Positions 50,675 through 61,911 of a DNA stretch of 61,911 nt are shown piece by piece. This stretch comes from Mycobacterium sp. (GTDB lineage Bacteria; Actinomycetota; Actinomycetes; Mycobacteriales; Mycobacteriaceae): NCBI RefSeq assembly GCF_019247635.1, contig NZ_JAFBAR010000029.1, positions 1 through 61,911 on the forward strand, in the 5' to 3' direction. The notes beneath the pieces are model-generated. The model had not been told where the DNA came from, did no database searches, and saw only the letters and a list, made by a program, of their open reading frames with translations. Position 1 is the stretch's first letter, and every line of letters begins with the position of its first letter. The position numbers and the translations under genes were made by a program.

Positions 50675-52174
50675 GTGAGTGGCGCCGACGCAGAGATTCC
50701 CGAGCAGTACCGGATCCGTAGGGACAAGCGCGCTCGCCTGCTGGCAGAGGGGCTTGACCCCTACCCCGTCGCCATCGACCGCACCCACACCCTGGCCGAA
50801 ATCCGTGCCGCTCACCCCGACCTTCCGATCGACTCGACTACCGACGACGTCGTCGGCGTCGCGGGCCGCGTGATTTTCGCGCGCAACACCGGAAAACTGT
50901 GCTTCGCCACATTGCAGGACGGCGACGGCACCCAATTGCAGGTGATGCTCAGCCTCGACAAGGTCGGCCGGGACGCGCTCGATGCCTGGAAGGCCGACGT
51001 CGACCTCGGCGACATCGTCTCTGTGCACGGCACCGTCATCAACTCCCGGCGCGGGGAACTGTCCGTGCTGGCCGACTCGTGGCGGATGGCGTCCAAGTCG
51101 CTGCGGCCGCTGCCGGTCGCGCACAAGGAGATGAGCGAAGAGGCGCGGGTGCGGCAGCGCTATGTCGATCTGATCGTGCGGCCGCAGGCGCGCGAGGTCG
51201 CTCGCCGGCGGATTGCCGTCGTCCGGGCGATAAGGGGTTCCTTGGAACGGCGAGGATTTCTCGAAGTCGAGACCCCTATGTTGCAGACCCTGGCCGGCGG
51301 TGCGGCCGCCCGGCCGTTCGTCACTCATTCCAATGCGCTCGACATCGATCTCTACCTGAGGATCGCGCCGGAACTGTTCCTCAAGCGCTGCATCGTCGGC
51401 GGATTCGACAAGGTCTTCGAACTTAATCGAGTGTTCCGAAACGAAGGCACCGATTCCACGCATTCACCGGAATTTTCTATGCTAGAGACCTATCAGACCT
51501 ACGGAACCTATGACGATTCGGCGGTCGTCACCCGCGAGCTTATTCAAGAGGTAGCCGACGAAGCGATCGGGACCAGACAACTGCCGCTGCCCGACGGCAG
51601 TGTCTACGACATAGACGGAGAATGGGCGACGATGCAAATGTATCCGTCGCTCTCGGCGGCGCTCGGCGAAGAGATCACCCCTGATACGGCCGTCGATCGC
51701 TTGCGCGACATCGCCGCTACGGTGGGTGCCGAGATTCCGGACAATCGCGGGTACGGGCACGGCAAACTGGTTGAGGAACTCTGGGAGCACTTGGTGGGTC
51801 GGCAGTTGACCGCCCCGACATTTGTCAAGGATTTCCCAGTCGAGACAACGCCATTGACGCGCCAGCACCGCAGTATCCCTGGCGTTACGGAGAAGTGGGA
51901 TCTCTATCTGGGCGGAGTCGAACTGGCCACCGGATACTCCGAATTAAACGATCCTGTTGTGCAGCGGGAGAGATTCGCCCAGCAGGCCAGGGCCGCGGCT
52001 GCGGGCGATGACGAGGCGATGGTGCTCGACGAGGATTTTTTGGCGGCCCTCGAGTACGCGATGCCACCGTGTACCGGAACTGGAATGGGCATCGATCGGT
52101 TGTTGATGTGTTTGACCGGTCTGTCAATTCGGGAGACAGTTTTGTTCCCGATTGTTCGACCGCACTCCAACTGA
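50675..52174 (+). CDS. lysS: Lysyl-tRNA synthetase, class II
   Basis: 499 residues (505 in H37Rv) from GTG 50675. N-terminal OB-fold anticodon domain ([23 protein letters not shown]), then the class II core: motif 2 [19 protein letters not shown] and motif 3 [16 protein letters not shown]. It charges tRNA-Lys. From about 51400 on, third positions use clearly more A/T than upstream or in neighbouring genes, an odd change of composition inside one gene. Thirty-six bases after coaX. Confidence 0.95.
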   Translation: MSGADAEIPEQYRIRRDKRARLLAEGLDPYPVAIDRTHTLAEIRAAHPDLPIDSTTDDVVGVAGRVIFARNTGKLCFATLQDGDGTQLQVMLSLDKVGRDALDAWKADVDLGDIVSVHGTVINSRRGELSVLADSWRMASKSLRPLPVAHKEMSEEARVRQRYVDLIVRPQAREVARRRIAVVRAIRGSLERRGFLEVETPMLQTLAGGAAARPFVTHSNALDIDLYLRIAPELFLKRCIVGGFDKVFELNRVFRNEGTDSTHSPEFSMLETYQTYGTYDDSAVVTRELIQEVADEAIGTRQLPLPDGSVYDIDGEWATMQMYPSLSAALGEEITPDTAVDRLRDIAATVGAEIPDNRGYGHGKLVEELWEHLVGRQLTAPTFVKDFPVETTPLTRQHRSIPGVTEKWDLYLGGVELATGYSELNDPVVQRERFAQQARAAAAGDDEAMVLDEDFLAALEYAMPPCTGTGMGIDRLLMCLTGLSIRETVLFPIVRPHSN

Positions 52175-52275
52175 ACTGTGCCGGATTGAGAAATTTGTGC
52201 AGCTATGGCAGATTGGTGTTCGGGGATTCAGTCCAATCTCAGGAACAGTACAGAGGAAACGCGAGGGTAAGCCAT

Positions 52276-52614
52276 ATGGCGAAGAAAGTGACCGTCACCT
52301 TGGTCGATGATTTCGACGGTGCGGGCGCCGCCGATGAAACGGTCGAATTCGGGCTTGACGGGGTGACCTATGAGATTGATCTTTCGACCAAGAATGCCGC
52401 GAAACTGCGGGGGGATCTGAAGCAATGGGTGGCGGCCGGCCGTCGTGTCGGGGGCCGTCGGCGCGGGCGTTCGGGCTCGGGCCGCGGCCGCGGCGCCATC
52501 GACCGCGAGCAGAGTGCCGCGATCCGGGAATGGGCTCGCCGCAACGGGCACAATGTGTCGACCCGCGGACGCATCCCGGCTGACGTTATCGACGCGTTCC
52601 ACGCCGCGACCTAA
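52276..52614 (+). CDS. lsr2: Lsr2, H-NS-like nucleoid protein
   Basis: 112 residues, as in H37Rv, from ATG 52276. N-terminal oligomerisation domain ([15 protein letters not shown]...[17 protein letters not shown]), a basic linker ([18 protein letters not shown]) and a C-terminal DNA-binding domain with the AT-hook-like RGR in [17 protein letters not shown]. It silences AT-rich, often foreign, DNA. The AT-richer leader at 52175-52275 may let Lsr2 bind its own promoter. A strong terminator follows. Confidence 0.97.
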   Translation: MAKKVTVTLVDDFDGAGAADETVEFGLDGVTYEIDLSTKNAAKLRGDLKQWVAAGRRVGGRRRGRSGSGRGRGAIDREQSAAIREWARRNGHNVSTRGRIPADVIDAFHAAT

Positions 52615-52626
52615 GAAGTTTTGCCT

Positions 52627-52674
52627 TCCGGCGCCCGGGCTCGTGCCCGGGCGCCGGAGCATTTTATGTTTTTC
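52627..52674 (+). terminator. Strong intrinsic terminator after lsr2
   Basis: Perfect 14-bp GC-rich stem, 52627-52640 paired with 52645-52658, loop TCGT, followed by ATTTTATGTTTTT. One of the clearest classical terminators in the window; it isolates lsr2 from clpC1. Confidence 0.95.
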
Positions 52675-52705
52675 GCTGGTGGCGAACTGATTGCCGGCGA
52701 GCGCA

Positions 52706-52780
52706 GGAAACGTTTCGGTGGTATATCTCGTTTCTCTGTTACGGCTCTGTTGTCACAGGGTGGGTGCTCACCGCAAGGTT
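52706..52780 (+). promoter_or_regulatory. Candidate stress promoter and ClgR-like site upstream of clpC1
   Basis: GGAAAC (52706-52711), 17 bases, then CGTT (52729-52732) resembles a SigE/SigH-type promoter (GGAAC...GTT) with one extra base. Further down, GGTGCTCACCGCAAGG (about 52763-52778) is a loose match to the ClgR operator (CGCT...GCG); ClgR controls clp genes in actinobacteria. Both are weak single-sequence matches. Confidence 0.35.
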
Positions 52781-52870
52781 AGGAACCCTGGCAGGCCGAC
52801 CATTACAGTGGACGGCAGGTACGCGATGCCGTTCGCCGTATCGATGGTGAGGGAGAGCAGGTAACCGACG

Positions 52871-55399
<2,529 letters not shown>

Positions 55400-55465
55400 A
55401 CCGCGCCCGCGGACTGTTTGTCCAACACCGGTCGCGGTTTAGACTGGCCGATGTTGTCTGTTGTA

Positions 55466-55537
55466 GACGGGTGGCCGGAATCTGGTGAAACTCCAGAACG
55501 GTCGCGCCACTGTGCATAGTCAGACCCGGCACCCGTC
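55466..55537 (+). promoter_or_regulatory. Cobalamin riboswitch controlling cbtB-cbtA
   Basis: P1 arms GACGGGTG (55466-55473) and CACCCGTC (55530-55537) pair perfectly. Inside are the conserved cobalamin-aptamer elements in order: GGTGAAACTCC (55484-55494) within a CTGG/CCAG stem, GCCACTG (55506-55512) and AGTCAGAC (55518-55525). It ends 44 bases before the cbtB start, so translation or early transcription of the cobalt transporter is likely shut off when cobalamin is plentiful. The compact core lacks the long accessory arms of the classical class. Confidence 0.9.
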
Positions 55538-55581
55538 ATCAGCACCCAAGCGGGACGCGAGATCCCCAGAAGGAGTGAACT

Positions 55582-55794
55582 GTGGCCAACTCAGAGACAA
55601 CCACGCGCAGCGGAGCCGTCGATTTATCGGGGGCCAGCGCTGCGCTGTGGTTGGCGGGAAGCGCCTTCCTGGCTTTGCTGGCGCTCTACTTCCTGGGTGT
55701 CGACCAGGGTGCGGTGTCGCTGTTCGGCAGTGACTCGCATGTGCATGAGTTCGTGCACGACGCACGGCATCTGCTCGGCTTCCCCTGCCACTGA
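55582..55794 (+). CDS. cbtB: CbtB, small subunit of a cobalt transporter
   Basis: 70 residues from GTG 55582, with AAGGAGTG upstream. One membrane helix (ALWLAGSAFLALLALYFLGV) and the His-rich C-terminal signature SHVHEFVHDARHLLGFPCH, diagnostic of CbtB. It works with CbtA in predicted cobalt uptake for cobalamin synthesis. The riboswitch just upstream supports the assignment. Confidence 0.93.
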   Translation: MANSETTTRSGAVDLSGASAALWLAGSAFLALLALYFLGVDQGAVSLFGSDSHVHEFVHDARHLLGFPCH

Positions 55795-55797
55795 CAC

Positions 55798-56598
55798 GTG
55801 GAGAAGCGGCTGATCGCGCGCGGTCTCCTGGCGGGCACCGTCGCCGCAGTACTGGCATTTGTGTTCGCCCGCCTATGCGCGGAACCGATAATCGGTCGCG
55901 CGATCGCCTACGAGGAAGCCCGCACCGAAGCCGAGCAGGCTCAGGGTGTGCACGAGCACGGAGTCGAGCTGTTCAGCCGCGGGGTGCAGGCCAACGTCGG
56001 CCTGGGTTTCGGTGTACTACTTTTCGGCGTCGCGATGGGCACACTGTTCGCGGTGTTGTTCTGCGTCGTGTATAGCCGCCTGGGAAACACCGAACATGTT
56101 GCGCCCCGGGTGCTTTCGCTCCAGCTGGCCGCCGCCGCGTTCGTCGCGGTGTACCTGGTCCCGTTCGTGAAGTATCCGCCCAACCCGCCCGCCGTCGGCC
56201 AGTCCGACACGATCGGCATGCGCACCGGCTGGTACCTGTTCATGGTGCTGATGTCGGTGTTGTTGGCCGTCGCGGCGGTGTGGCTGGCCCGTCGGCTCGT
56301 GGCTCGCTTCGGAGCGTGGAACGGCAGGCTGCTGGCGGCCGAGGCCTACGTGGTCGCGGTCGCGGTGGTGATGGTGCTGCTGCCTACGGTGGCCGAGACG
56401 CCCCAACCCCTGCGGGACAGCTCAGGTGCGATCATCTATCCCGGTTTTCCCGCCGATGTCCTCTACGAATTCAGGCTGGTTTCGCTGGCCACCCAGCTGC
56501 TGGTATGGACGACGATCGGCCTGCTCTTCGCGAGGCTCGCCGGACGACTGCTGGGCGAGCGGGCCGAGAGTGGACGGGCATCGAGCCTGTCGGCGTGA
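55798..56598 (+). CDS. cbtA: CbtA, cobalt transporter membrane subunit
   Basis: 266 residues from GTG 55798, three bases after cbtB. Five to six membrane helices; conserved CbtA sequences include EKRLIARGLLAGTVAAVLAFVFARL, HEHGVELFSRGVQANVGLG (His residues possibly metal-binding) and VPFVKYPPNPPAVG. Member of the CbtA family found behind cobalamin riboswitches. Coupled to the following phosphatase gene by GTGA. Confidence 0.92.
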   Translation: MEKRLIARGLLAGTVAAVLAFVFARLCAEPIIGRAIAYEEARTEAEQAQGVHEHGVELFSRGVQANVGLGFGVLLFGVAMGTLFAVLFCVVYSRLGNTEHVAPRVLSLQLAAAAFVAVYLVPFVKYPPNPPAVGQSDTIGMRTGWYLFMVLMSVLLAVAAVWLARRLVARFGAWNGRLLAAEAYVVAVAVVMVLLPTVAETPQPLRDSSGAIIYPGFPADVLYEFRLVSLATQLLVWTTIGLLFARLAGRLLGERAESGRASSLSA

Positions 56599-57134
56599 GC
56601 CAGGGCATAGCTGGGGTCCTGCGGCTGACCATGATCTCGCACGGAATGACGGACGCGATGGCGGCCGCGCGCTTTCCCGCCGACGAACCGCTGAACACCC
56701 TCGGCCGCCGGCAAGCGGAAGAGGTTGGACCCCTCGACACCGCCGGCCGCCAATTCTGCGCACCCGAGCGGCGGACCCGGCAAACGGCGGCGCTGTTGGG
56801 TCTGCGAGCCACCGTGGAGTCGCGACTGCGTGAGCTCGATTGTGGCCGCTGGCGCGGGCAGTTGGCGCAGGATCTGGACCTCGACACCTGGCTAACGGAT
56901 ACGACCCGGGCACCGCACGGCGGCGAGTCGATCGTGGACCTGATCGAACGAGTGGCCGGATGGCTGGGTTCGTTGACCGAGAGCACCGTGGCGGTCACGC
57001 ATCCCGCCGTCGTCCGATCGGCGATCCTGGTTGCGCTTGACGCGCCCCCGAAGTCGTTCTGGCGCATCGACATTCCCCCGCTCAGCCGTACGGTGATGCA
57101 CTGCCGCGGCGGAAACTGGACGCTGAGACCGTAA
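56595..57134 (+). CDS. Histidine-phosphatase superfamily protein, possible CobC-like
   Basis: 179 residues from GTG 56595 overlapping the cbtA stop. Branch of the phosphoglycerate-mutase/acid-phosphatase superfamily: the catalytic His is in MISHGMTDA (normally RHG, here Ser instead of Arg), then GRRQAEEVG, APERRTRQTA, ELDCGRWRG and the second His in VAVTHPAVVRSAI. Family members in cobalamin operons (CobC) dephosphorylate alpha-ribazole phosphate. Position behind a cobalamin riboswitch and cbtBA makes a cobalamin role likely, but the altered RHG motif leaves activity open. Confidence 0.82.
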   Translation: MSQGIAGVLRLTMISHGMTDAMAAARFPADEPLNTLGRRQAEEVGPLDTAGRQFCAPERRTRQTAALLGLRATVESRLRELDCGRWRGQLAQDLDLDTWLTDTTRAPHGGESIVDLIERVAGWLGSLTESTVAVTHPAVVRSAILVALDAPPKSFWRIDIPPLSRTVMHCRGGNWTLRP

Positions 57135-57154
57135 CGATCGCCAGCGTGACGTGA

Positions 57155-57182
57155 CTGCGAAATCCCGGCGTGAAATTCGCAG
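57155..57182. terminator. Inverted repeat after the cbt operon
   Basis: CTGCGAA (57155-57161) and TTCGCAG (57176-57182) around a 14-nt loop, in the 125-base gap before the big regulator gene. No T-run. It could terminate the cbt operon, or serve as an operator for the downstream gene. Confidence 0.5.
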
Positions 57183-57259
57183 CAGCGTTACGCCCGCGGA
57201 CAAGCTTGCAGCCACACCTTTACTCGATCTTGACCAGCTATTGAATTGTCCCGCCGACG

Positions 57260-60200
57260 ATGGCTGACATGAGTACGCTTCCATCGGTGGAACTGGGGGT
57301 TTTGGGGCCGCTCCAGGTCCGGCAGGATGCCGCGCCCGTGGCTATCCCGGGCGCCAAACCGCGCGCCATCCTCACGATGTTGGGGCTGCACAACGGATCG
57401 GTTGTCTCGGCTGACACCCTGATCGAACTGCTGTGGGGCGATGACCCGCCGCGCACCGCGGGCAAGGCCTTGCAGACCCACATCTCCTCCCTGCGCCGCA
57501 CCCTTGGCGACGGCGTCGTGTTGACCGAGGGAGCGGGCTGGACTCTGGCTGGGCCCTTGGTCGATGCCACGCACTACAAATCGGCAGCCAAGGTGGGGCG
57601 GGAAGCCGCCGTTGCCGGCGACACCAGCCAAGCGGTGGCCCGTTTCGACGAGGCGCTGACTCTCTGGCGCGGAGTCCCCGAACTGCCCGACGGCCAGCGG
57701 GGGCTGTCCGAGAAGACGCGCTGGATCGAAGGCCACGCCGCACTTGTCGAGGATCGGGCGGATGCGCTGCTCGCGACGGGCCGGGCCGCGGAAGTCATCG
57801 GTGATCTCGAAGCGGCGGTGGCCGAGGCGCCGCTGCGCGAACGGCGGTGGGGTCAGCTGATGCTGGCGCTGTACCGCGCGGGCAGGCAGGGCGAAGCGCT
57901 TGGCGCTTATCAACGGGCGCGATCGCTGCTGGCCGACCAGTTAGGGGTCGACCCCGGGCCGGAGCTTCGGCGGCTCGAGGCCGCGATCGTCGCGCAGGAT
58001 TCCTCGCTCGATATTGCTGTGGCACAACATGTTTCGTCGATGACACGGACCGTAACCTTTCTGCTCACGGACATCGAGGGCTCCACCGCCGCCTGGGAGG
58101 CCGATGCCCAGGCCATGGCCGCAGCGCTCGCGCGCCACGACGAGCTGGTGGAACAGGTCGTCACGTCGCGGGGAGGACGGCTGATCAAGACGCGTGGCGA
58201 GGGCGATGCGACGTTTTCGGTCTTCGAGCGGCCGTCCGCGGGTGCCGCCGCCGCTATCGAGCTGCAAGACGCGATCGGTCACGAGCCGTGGGCGTTGAGG
58301 GAGCCACTGCGTATCCGCGTGGCGCTGCACACCGGCGAGGTCGAGCTGCGTGACGGCGACTACTTCGGTAGAGCGGTCAACCGTGCGGCGCGGCTGCGGT
58401 CGCTGGCCGTCGGCGGCCAGATCCTGTGCTCGGGCGCGACCGCCGAACTCGTTATCGACTCATTGTCCGACGACGTCGTGCTCACCGACCTGGGCATGCG
58501 CCAACTGCGGAACCTCGCACGCCCCGAGCATGTTTTCGAGCTCCGTCTGGAAACCGCGGAGGACGGTCCCGGGCCGCAGCCAACCGACGCACCGGTGCAA
58601 CGTCCCGGTCTGCCCGCGGTGCTTGTCGGCGCCGGGCCTTTCGTCGGGCGTGGCCGCGAACTCGAACGGCTGTTGACAACGTTCCAGACCGCGCTGGCCG
58701 GCGCTGCGTGCGCAGCGTTGATCGCCGGCGAGCCCGGTGTCGGCAAAACACGGCTGGCCGGCGAATGGTCCCGGCAGGCCTACGACCAAGGCGCCCTGGT
58801 GATTTACGGCCGATGCGACGAGGACCTCGGCGCGCCCTATCAGCCCTTCGCCGAAGCCCTGCGTGCGCTCGTGCCGTGCGTGGGCCCTGACCGGCTCCGC
58901 GGTCTGCGCGGGGTCGAAGCCCTGCTCGCGCTTGTTCCCGGGCTAACAGACGTCGTGCCGGACCTCGCCGCGCCGACGCGCGCCGACCCGGACACCGAAC
59001 GCTACGCACTTTTCGACGCCGTCGTCTCGCTCTTGGGAGTCGCTTCGGTAAGCGCGCCAATCGTCCTGATCCTCGACGACCTGCACTGGGCCGCCAAGCC
59101 GACGCTGCTCCTACTGCGCCATCTGCTGCGCTTTGGCGACCGCGCCCGCGTGCAGATCGTCGGCACGTACCGCAGCACCGACCTCGACCGCTCCCATCCC
59201 CTGGCGGCGATGCTCGCCGACCTGCACCGGGACGGCACCGCTGACCGCCTCAACCTCAGCGGGCTGGACGAGGACGACGTCACCGCTTACGTCGCTAAGG
59301 CGGGTTACGACGACGAGGAACTCGCCCACGCGCTGGCGTCAGTCACCGGTGGAAACCCGTTCTTCCTCATCGAGGCGCTGCGCCACGTCGATGAAAGCGG
59401 CGGCGTGTGGGATCAGAGCACCCTGCCGCAGGGGGTGCGCGAAGCCGTGAGCCGCCGGCTTTCGCGGCTGCCCGCGGAGACGAACAAGGCTCTGGCCGCC
59501 GCCGCGGTCGTCGGCAGCCGCTTCGCCCTGGATCTGGTGGAGCGCGTGGTCGGGGACGACCTCGTCGACGCGTTCGACGAAGCATGCCAGGCCGGCATCG
59601 TCATCGAAGAGCCCGGTGGCCACTATCGGTTCAACCACGCCATCGTCCGACAGTCATTGCTCGCCGAGCTGGCGTCCGTGCGGCGCATGCGGCTGCACCA
59701 GCGGATCGCCACGACGTTGGAGAACCAGCCCGGCGCCGACGACGAGTTGCTCGCTGAGTTGGCTTACCACTATTTCGAATGCGCATGGGCGGGAAACGCG
59801 GTCAAGGCCGCCGAGTACTGCCGGCGCGCGGCCGACCAGGCGCTGACCCGCCTCGCCTACGAGGGGGCCGCCGACCTGTACGACCACGCCCTGCACGCGC
59901 TGGAGGAGATTGACGACGAGCTGCCCGACCGCGACGACCAGGTCGCCGAGCTACTCGTCGCGCGCTGCGAGGCTCTGCTCGCCGCCGGTGACGTGGCTTC
60001 GGCGGCGGGTGCGGTCTCGCAATTGGAAGCAGCGACGGTGGATTCGGCGCGGCTGGCGGCATGGGCGACGTGCTTCAACGGCCAGCTGTCGATGCTCGTC
60101 CATCCCGAGCGCCTGGACGAGGTCGAGGCCGCATTGGGCGAGGCTGCCGAAAAGCTTGCCGGGCTGGACGATGCCGCGGGAGAAGCCCAGGCGCACACCG

Positions 60201-61911
60201 TACATGCCGCGTGTCTTGCCCGGCTCGGGCGAATCGGCGACTGCGAGGTCGCCCTGGACCACGCTTTGACCGCGGCGCGACGCACGCGTGAACACCGCCG
60301 GGTGAACGCGGTGCTGGCCGGTGCGCCGCTGGCGGCGTTGTGGGGCCCCAACCCTGTTCCGCGTGCGGGGGGGCGGTGCCTTGACGTGGTGCGGCTGCTC
60401 CGGATCACGACCGACTCGCCCGCGGTCGAGGCCACCTCGACGCGGTGCCAGGCGGTGCTGGAAGCGTTTCGGGGCCGCGCGTCCGCGGCGCGACGGATGA
60501 TCGACTCCGCCCGGCGTGCGGTCACCGAGCTCGGCTTGCGGCATGCGCTGCTCGAAGTCGAGCAGTTCGCCGGCATCGTCGAACTCGTCGACGACGATCC
60601 CGCCGCGGCCGAGCCGCATTTGCGCAAGGCTTACAACGGCTTTCGGCGTATGGGGCTGGACGCGGACACCGCCGAGACCGCCGCGTTGCTGGGCCGCACG
60701 TGTCTCGCTCTCGACCGGGACGCCGAAGCCGACGAATTATGCACGGAGAGCGAGCATCTCGCAGGCCATGCGCTGAAGGCCTCGATTGCCTGGCGCACGC
60801 TTCGGGCACACCTGCTTTCACGTGGCACCGATCACGACGAAGCTCGGCGGGTCGCCGAGGCTGCTGTCAGCCTGGCGGAGCGCACCGACGCGTTGGTTGA
60901 TCACGGCGACGCCTGCCACACCCTGGCAACGGTGTTGGGTGCTGCTGGGGATGCCGCGGGTGCGCGCGCCGCCGCCGGGCGGGCGGCCGGCCTGTACGAG
61001 AGGAAAGGCGCTGCGGCCCTTGCGGAAAGGGCGCGCCACGTCGTCGGACGGCGAGTCTCGCCGGCCACGGCATCGGCGCCTGTGGCGCCGAGCGTCGAGC
61101 TTGACAACGCCTGCGTGCGAGCGATCCGGCGCGGGAAAACGGCTATCGATCGAGAGGCATGGAACGAGTACGAGGGGCTGTGGGCGCCCGATGCCGTCGC
61201 CGGGAGTCGCCGCAAGATGGTCGGCTTTACGCAGAACGACCTCCGGCACGGATGGCTACGTGAGGCGCGGAGGCTTCTCGAGACGCGCGAGGTACGGCTC
61301 AACTCAGTCGACGTTATCGCGGTGCGAGGCGAGCGCCTCGCTCTCACTCGGTTGGCGTTGGGTAGTGCCGACGCGAGCCCTGGAGCGCCACGCGACGAAT
61401 TTCTCCAGCTATTCGGCATCGACGAGGCCGGTCGACTCGCGCTGCAGGTGTCGTTCGACCTCGAAGACATCGAAGCAGCGATCGCCGAACTCGACGCCAC
61501 GCACGAGCGGCTGGAGGGACAGCCAAGGGCGCCGCGGCTCGAAAACGCGGCAAGCCGAGTCGTCGAACGTAACCAGGCGCTTTTCGACGCCCGCGACTGG
61601 GCGGCGATGACCGAGATGCTGGCCGACGATATTTCCACCGACGATCGGCGGCGAGTGGTAGGTGCCGGAGTCCGACGCGGTCGCAACGTCGCGGTGGAAG
61701 ATGCGCGCGCGAACGCAGAGCTCGGGGCCAAGTTGGTCGCGTCAACCGTTGTCGCGACACGCGGCGAGCACCTCGTCCTTTGCCGGACCCACTACTCGAC
61801 TAGCGCCGAGCCGGCCGAGAAGTTTCACGTCGATGCCCTCCTCGTCTATGAGATCAACGCCGACGAACGGATCGCGGCGGCCCTCACGTTTGACCCCGAC
61901 GACTTCGATGC
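57260..61911 (+). CDS. Multidomain regulator: SARP/BTAD N-terminus, class III cyclase, AAA ATPase (3' end outside window)
   Basis: Open for 1550 codons from ATG 57260 to the window edge. Residues 10-95: winged-helix of the SARP/OmpR type (VLGPLQVRQDAAPVAIPGAKPRAIL); 100-250: BTAD helices. Residues 265-400: class III cyclase, with metal Asp271 in LLTDIEGST and Asp316 in GEGDATF, Lys310, and VNRAARL intact. Walker A GEPGVGKT at residues 490-497 and Walker B LILDDLHWA near 604 belong to an AAA_16/STAND ATPase, followed by TPR-like helices and a SnoaL-like region at the end. Probably an ATP-dependent, cyclic-nucleotide-linked transcription regulator; target unknown. Confidence 0.88.
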   Translation, partial: MADMSTLPSVELGVLGPLQVRQDAAPVAIPGAKPRAILTMLGLHNGSVVSADTLIELLWGDDPPRTAGKALQTHISSLRRTLGDGVVLTEGAGWTLAGPLVDATHYKSAAKVGREAAVAGDTSQAVARFDEALTLWRGVPELPDGQRGLSEKTRWIEGHAALVEDRADALLATGRAAEVIGDLEAAVAEAPLRERRWGQLMLALYRAGRQGEALGAYQRARSLLADQLGVDPGPELRRLEAAIVAQDSSLDIAVAQHVSSMTRTVTFLLTDIEGSTAAWEADAQAMAAALARHDELVEQVVTSRGGRLIKTRGEGDATFSVFERPSAGAAAAIELQDAIGHEPWALREPLRIRVALHTGEVELRDGDYFGRAVNRAARLRSLAVGGQILCSGATAELVIDSLSDDVVLTDLGMRQLRNLARPEHVFELRLETAEDGPGPQPTDAPVQRPGLPAVLVGAGPFVGRGRELERLLTTFQTALAGAACAALIAGEPGVGKTRLAGEWSRQAYDQGALVIYGRCDEDLGAPYQPFAEALRALVPCVGPDRLRGLRGVEALLALVPGLTDVVPDLAAPTRADPDTERYALFDAVVSLLGVASVSAPIVLILDDLHWAAKPTLLLLRHLLRFGDRARVQIVGTYRSTDLDRSHPLAAMLADLHRDGTADRLNLSGLDEDDVTAYVAKAGYDDEELAHALASVTGGNPFFLIEALRHVDESGGVWDQSTLPQGVREAVSRRLSRLPAETNKALAAAAVVGSRFALDLVERVVGDDLVDAFDEACQAGIVIEEPGGHYRFNHAIVRQSLLAELASVRRMRLHQRIATTLENQPGADDELLAELAYHYFECAWAGNAVKAAEYCRRAADQALTRLAYEGAADLYDHALHALEEIDDELPDRDDQVAELLVARCEALLAAGDVASAAGAVSQLEAATVDSARLAAWATCFNGQLSMLVHPERLDEVEAALGEAAEKLAGLDDAAGEAQAHTVHAACLARLGRIGDCEVALDHALTAARRTREHRRVNAVLAGAPLAALWGPNPVPRAGGRCLDVVRLLRITTDSPAVEATSTRCQAVLEAFRGRASAARRMIDSARRAVTELGLRHALLEVEQFAGIVELVDDDPAAAEPHLRKAYNGFRRMGLDADTAETAALLGRTCLALDRDAEADELCTESEHLAGHALKASIAWRTLRAHLLSRGTDHDEARRVAEAAVSLAERTDALVDHGDACHTLATVLGAAGDAAGARAAAGRAAGLYERKGAAALAERARHVVGRRVSPATASAPVAPSVELDNACVRAIRRGKTAIDREAWNEYEGLWAPDAVAGSRRKMVGFTQNDLRHGWLREARRLLETREVRLNSVDVIAVRGERLALTRLALGSADASPGAPRDEFLQLFGIDEAGRLALQVSFDLEDIEAAIAELDATHERLEGQPRAPRLENAASRVVERNQALFDARDWAAMTEMLADDISTDDRRRVVGAGVRRGRNVAVEDARANAELGAKLVASTVVATRGEHLVLCRTHYSTSAEPAEKFHVDALLVYEINADERIAAALTFDPDDFD

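Overview
The window is chromosomal DNA of a slow-growing Mycobacterium outside the M. tuberculosis complex. The evidence is high GC with GC-rich third codon positions, PE and PE_PGRS genes, Lsr2, ClpC1, mycobacterial FtsH and TopA, and a gene order that follows (in inverted orientation) the H37Rv stretch from about Rv3666c down to Rv3596c. H37Rv names here are matched from memory of protein sequences and gene order, not from a search. Several M. tuberculosis blocks are missing at their expected places: PE_PGRS60/61, the Rv3636-Rv3643 region, PE32/PPE65/esxW/esxV, and espACD between ephA and ftsH. Other genes are present instead.

Layout. 1-6.0 kb: the end of an unidentified gene, the dppABCD peptide/heme importer, and a Fic-like protein with a broken active site. 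6.0-7.6 kb: two structured small RNAs flank a HAD phosphatase gene, an Ms1/MTS2823-type RNA on the minus strand and a 6C (B11) RNA on the plus strand. 7.7-12.3 kb: a Tad/Flp-like pilus operon (ssd/tadZ, tadA, tadB, tadC, flp, two pseudopilins). 12.3-18.2 kb, minus strand: an Rv3651-like protein, a PE gene, a decaying PE_PGRS gene, a probable PGRS remnant and an SftH/MrfA-type helicase. 18.4-25.5 kb: cspA, Rv3647c-like, topA, a membrane adenylate cyclase, DNA polymerase III delta-prime and tRNA-Thr(CGT). 25.6-31.2 kb: cell-envelope genes (Rv3635-like GT-C protein, galE1, Rv3632-like, ppgS, Rv3630-like) and ppa. 31.4-36.1 kb: dacB, a zincin, tilS, hpt and lpqG. 36.2-40.6 kb, minus strand: a two-TM protein, a CDGP-type secreted protein, an alcohol dehydrogenase, an LLM flavin oxidoreductase and ephA. 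40.9-52.6 kb: ftsH, folE-folP1-folB-folK, two membrane proteins, an Rv3603c-panC-panD-coaX cluster, lysS and lsr2. 52.9-57.1 kb: clpC1, then a cobalamin riboswitch in front of cbtB-cbtA-histidine phosphatase. 57.3 kb to the end: the first 1550 residues of a very large regulator joining a SARP-type N-terminus, a class III nucleotide cyclase and an AAA/STAND ATPase.

Most plus-strand genes are tightly coupled by ATGA, GTGA or TGATG junctions, marking operons for peptide import, pilus assembly, folate, pantothenate/CoA and cobalt/cobalamin handling. No insertion sequence, integrase, phage gene or CRISPR array was seen. The least ordinary parts are the sRNA-flanked Tad locus, the riboswitch-cbtBA-phosphatase unit, the cyclase-fused regulator, and the PE_PGRS decay zone.
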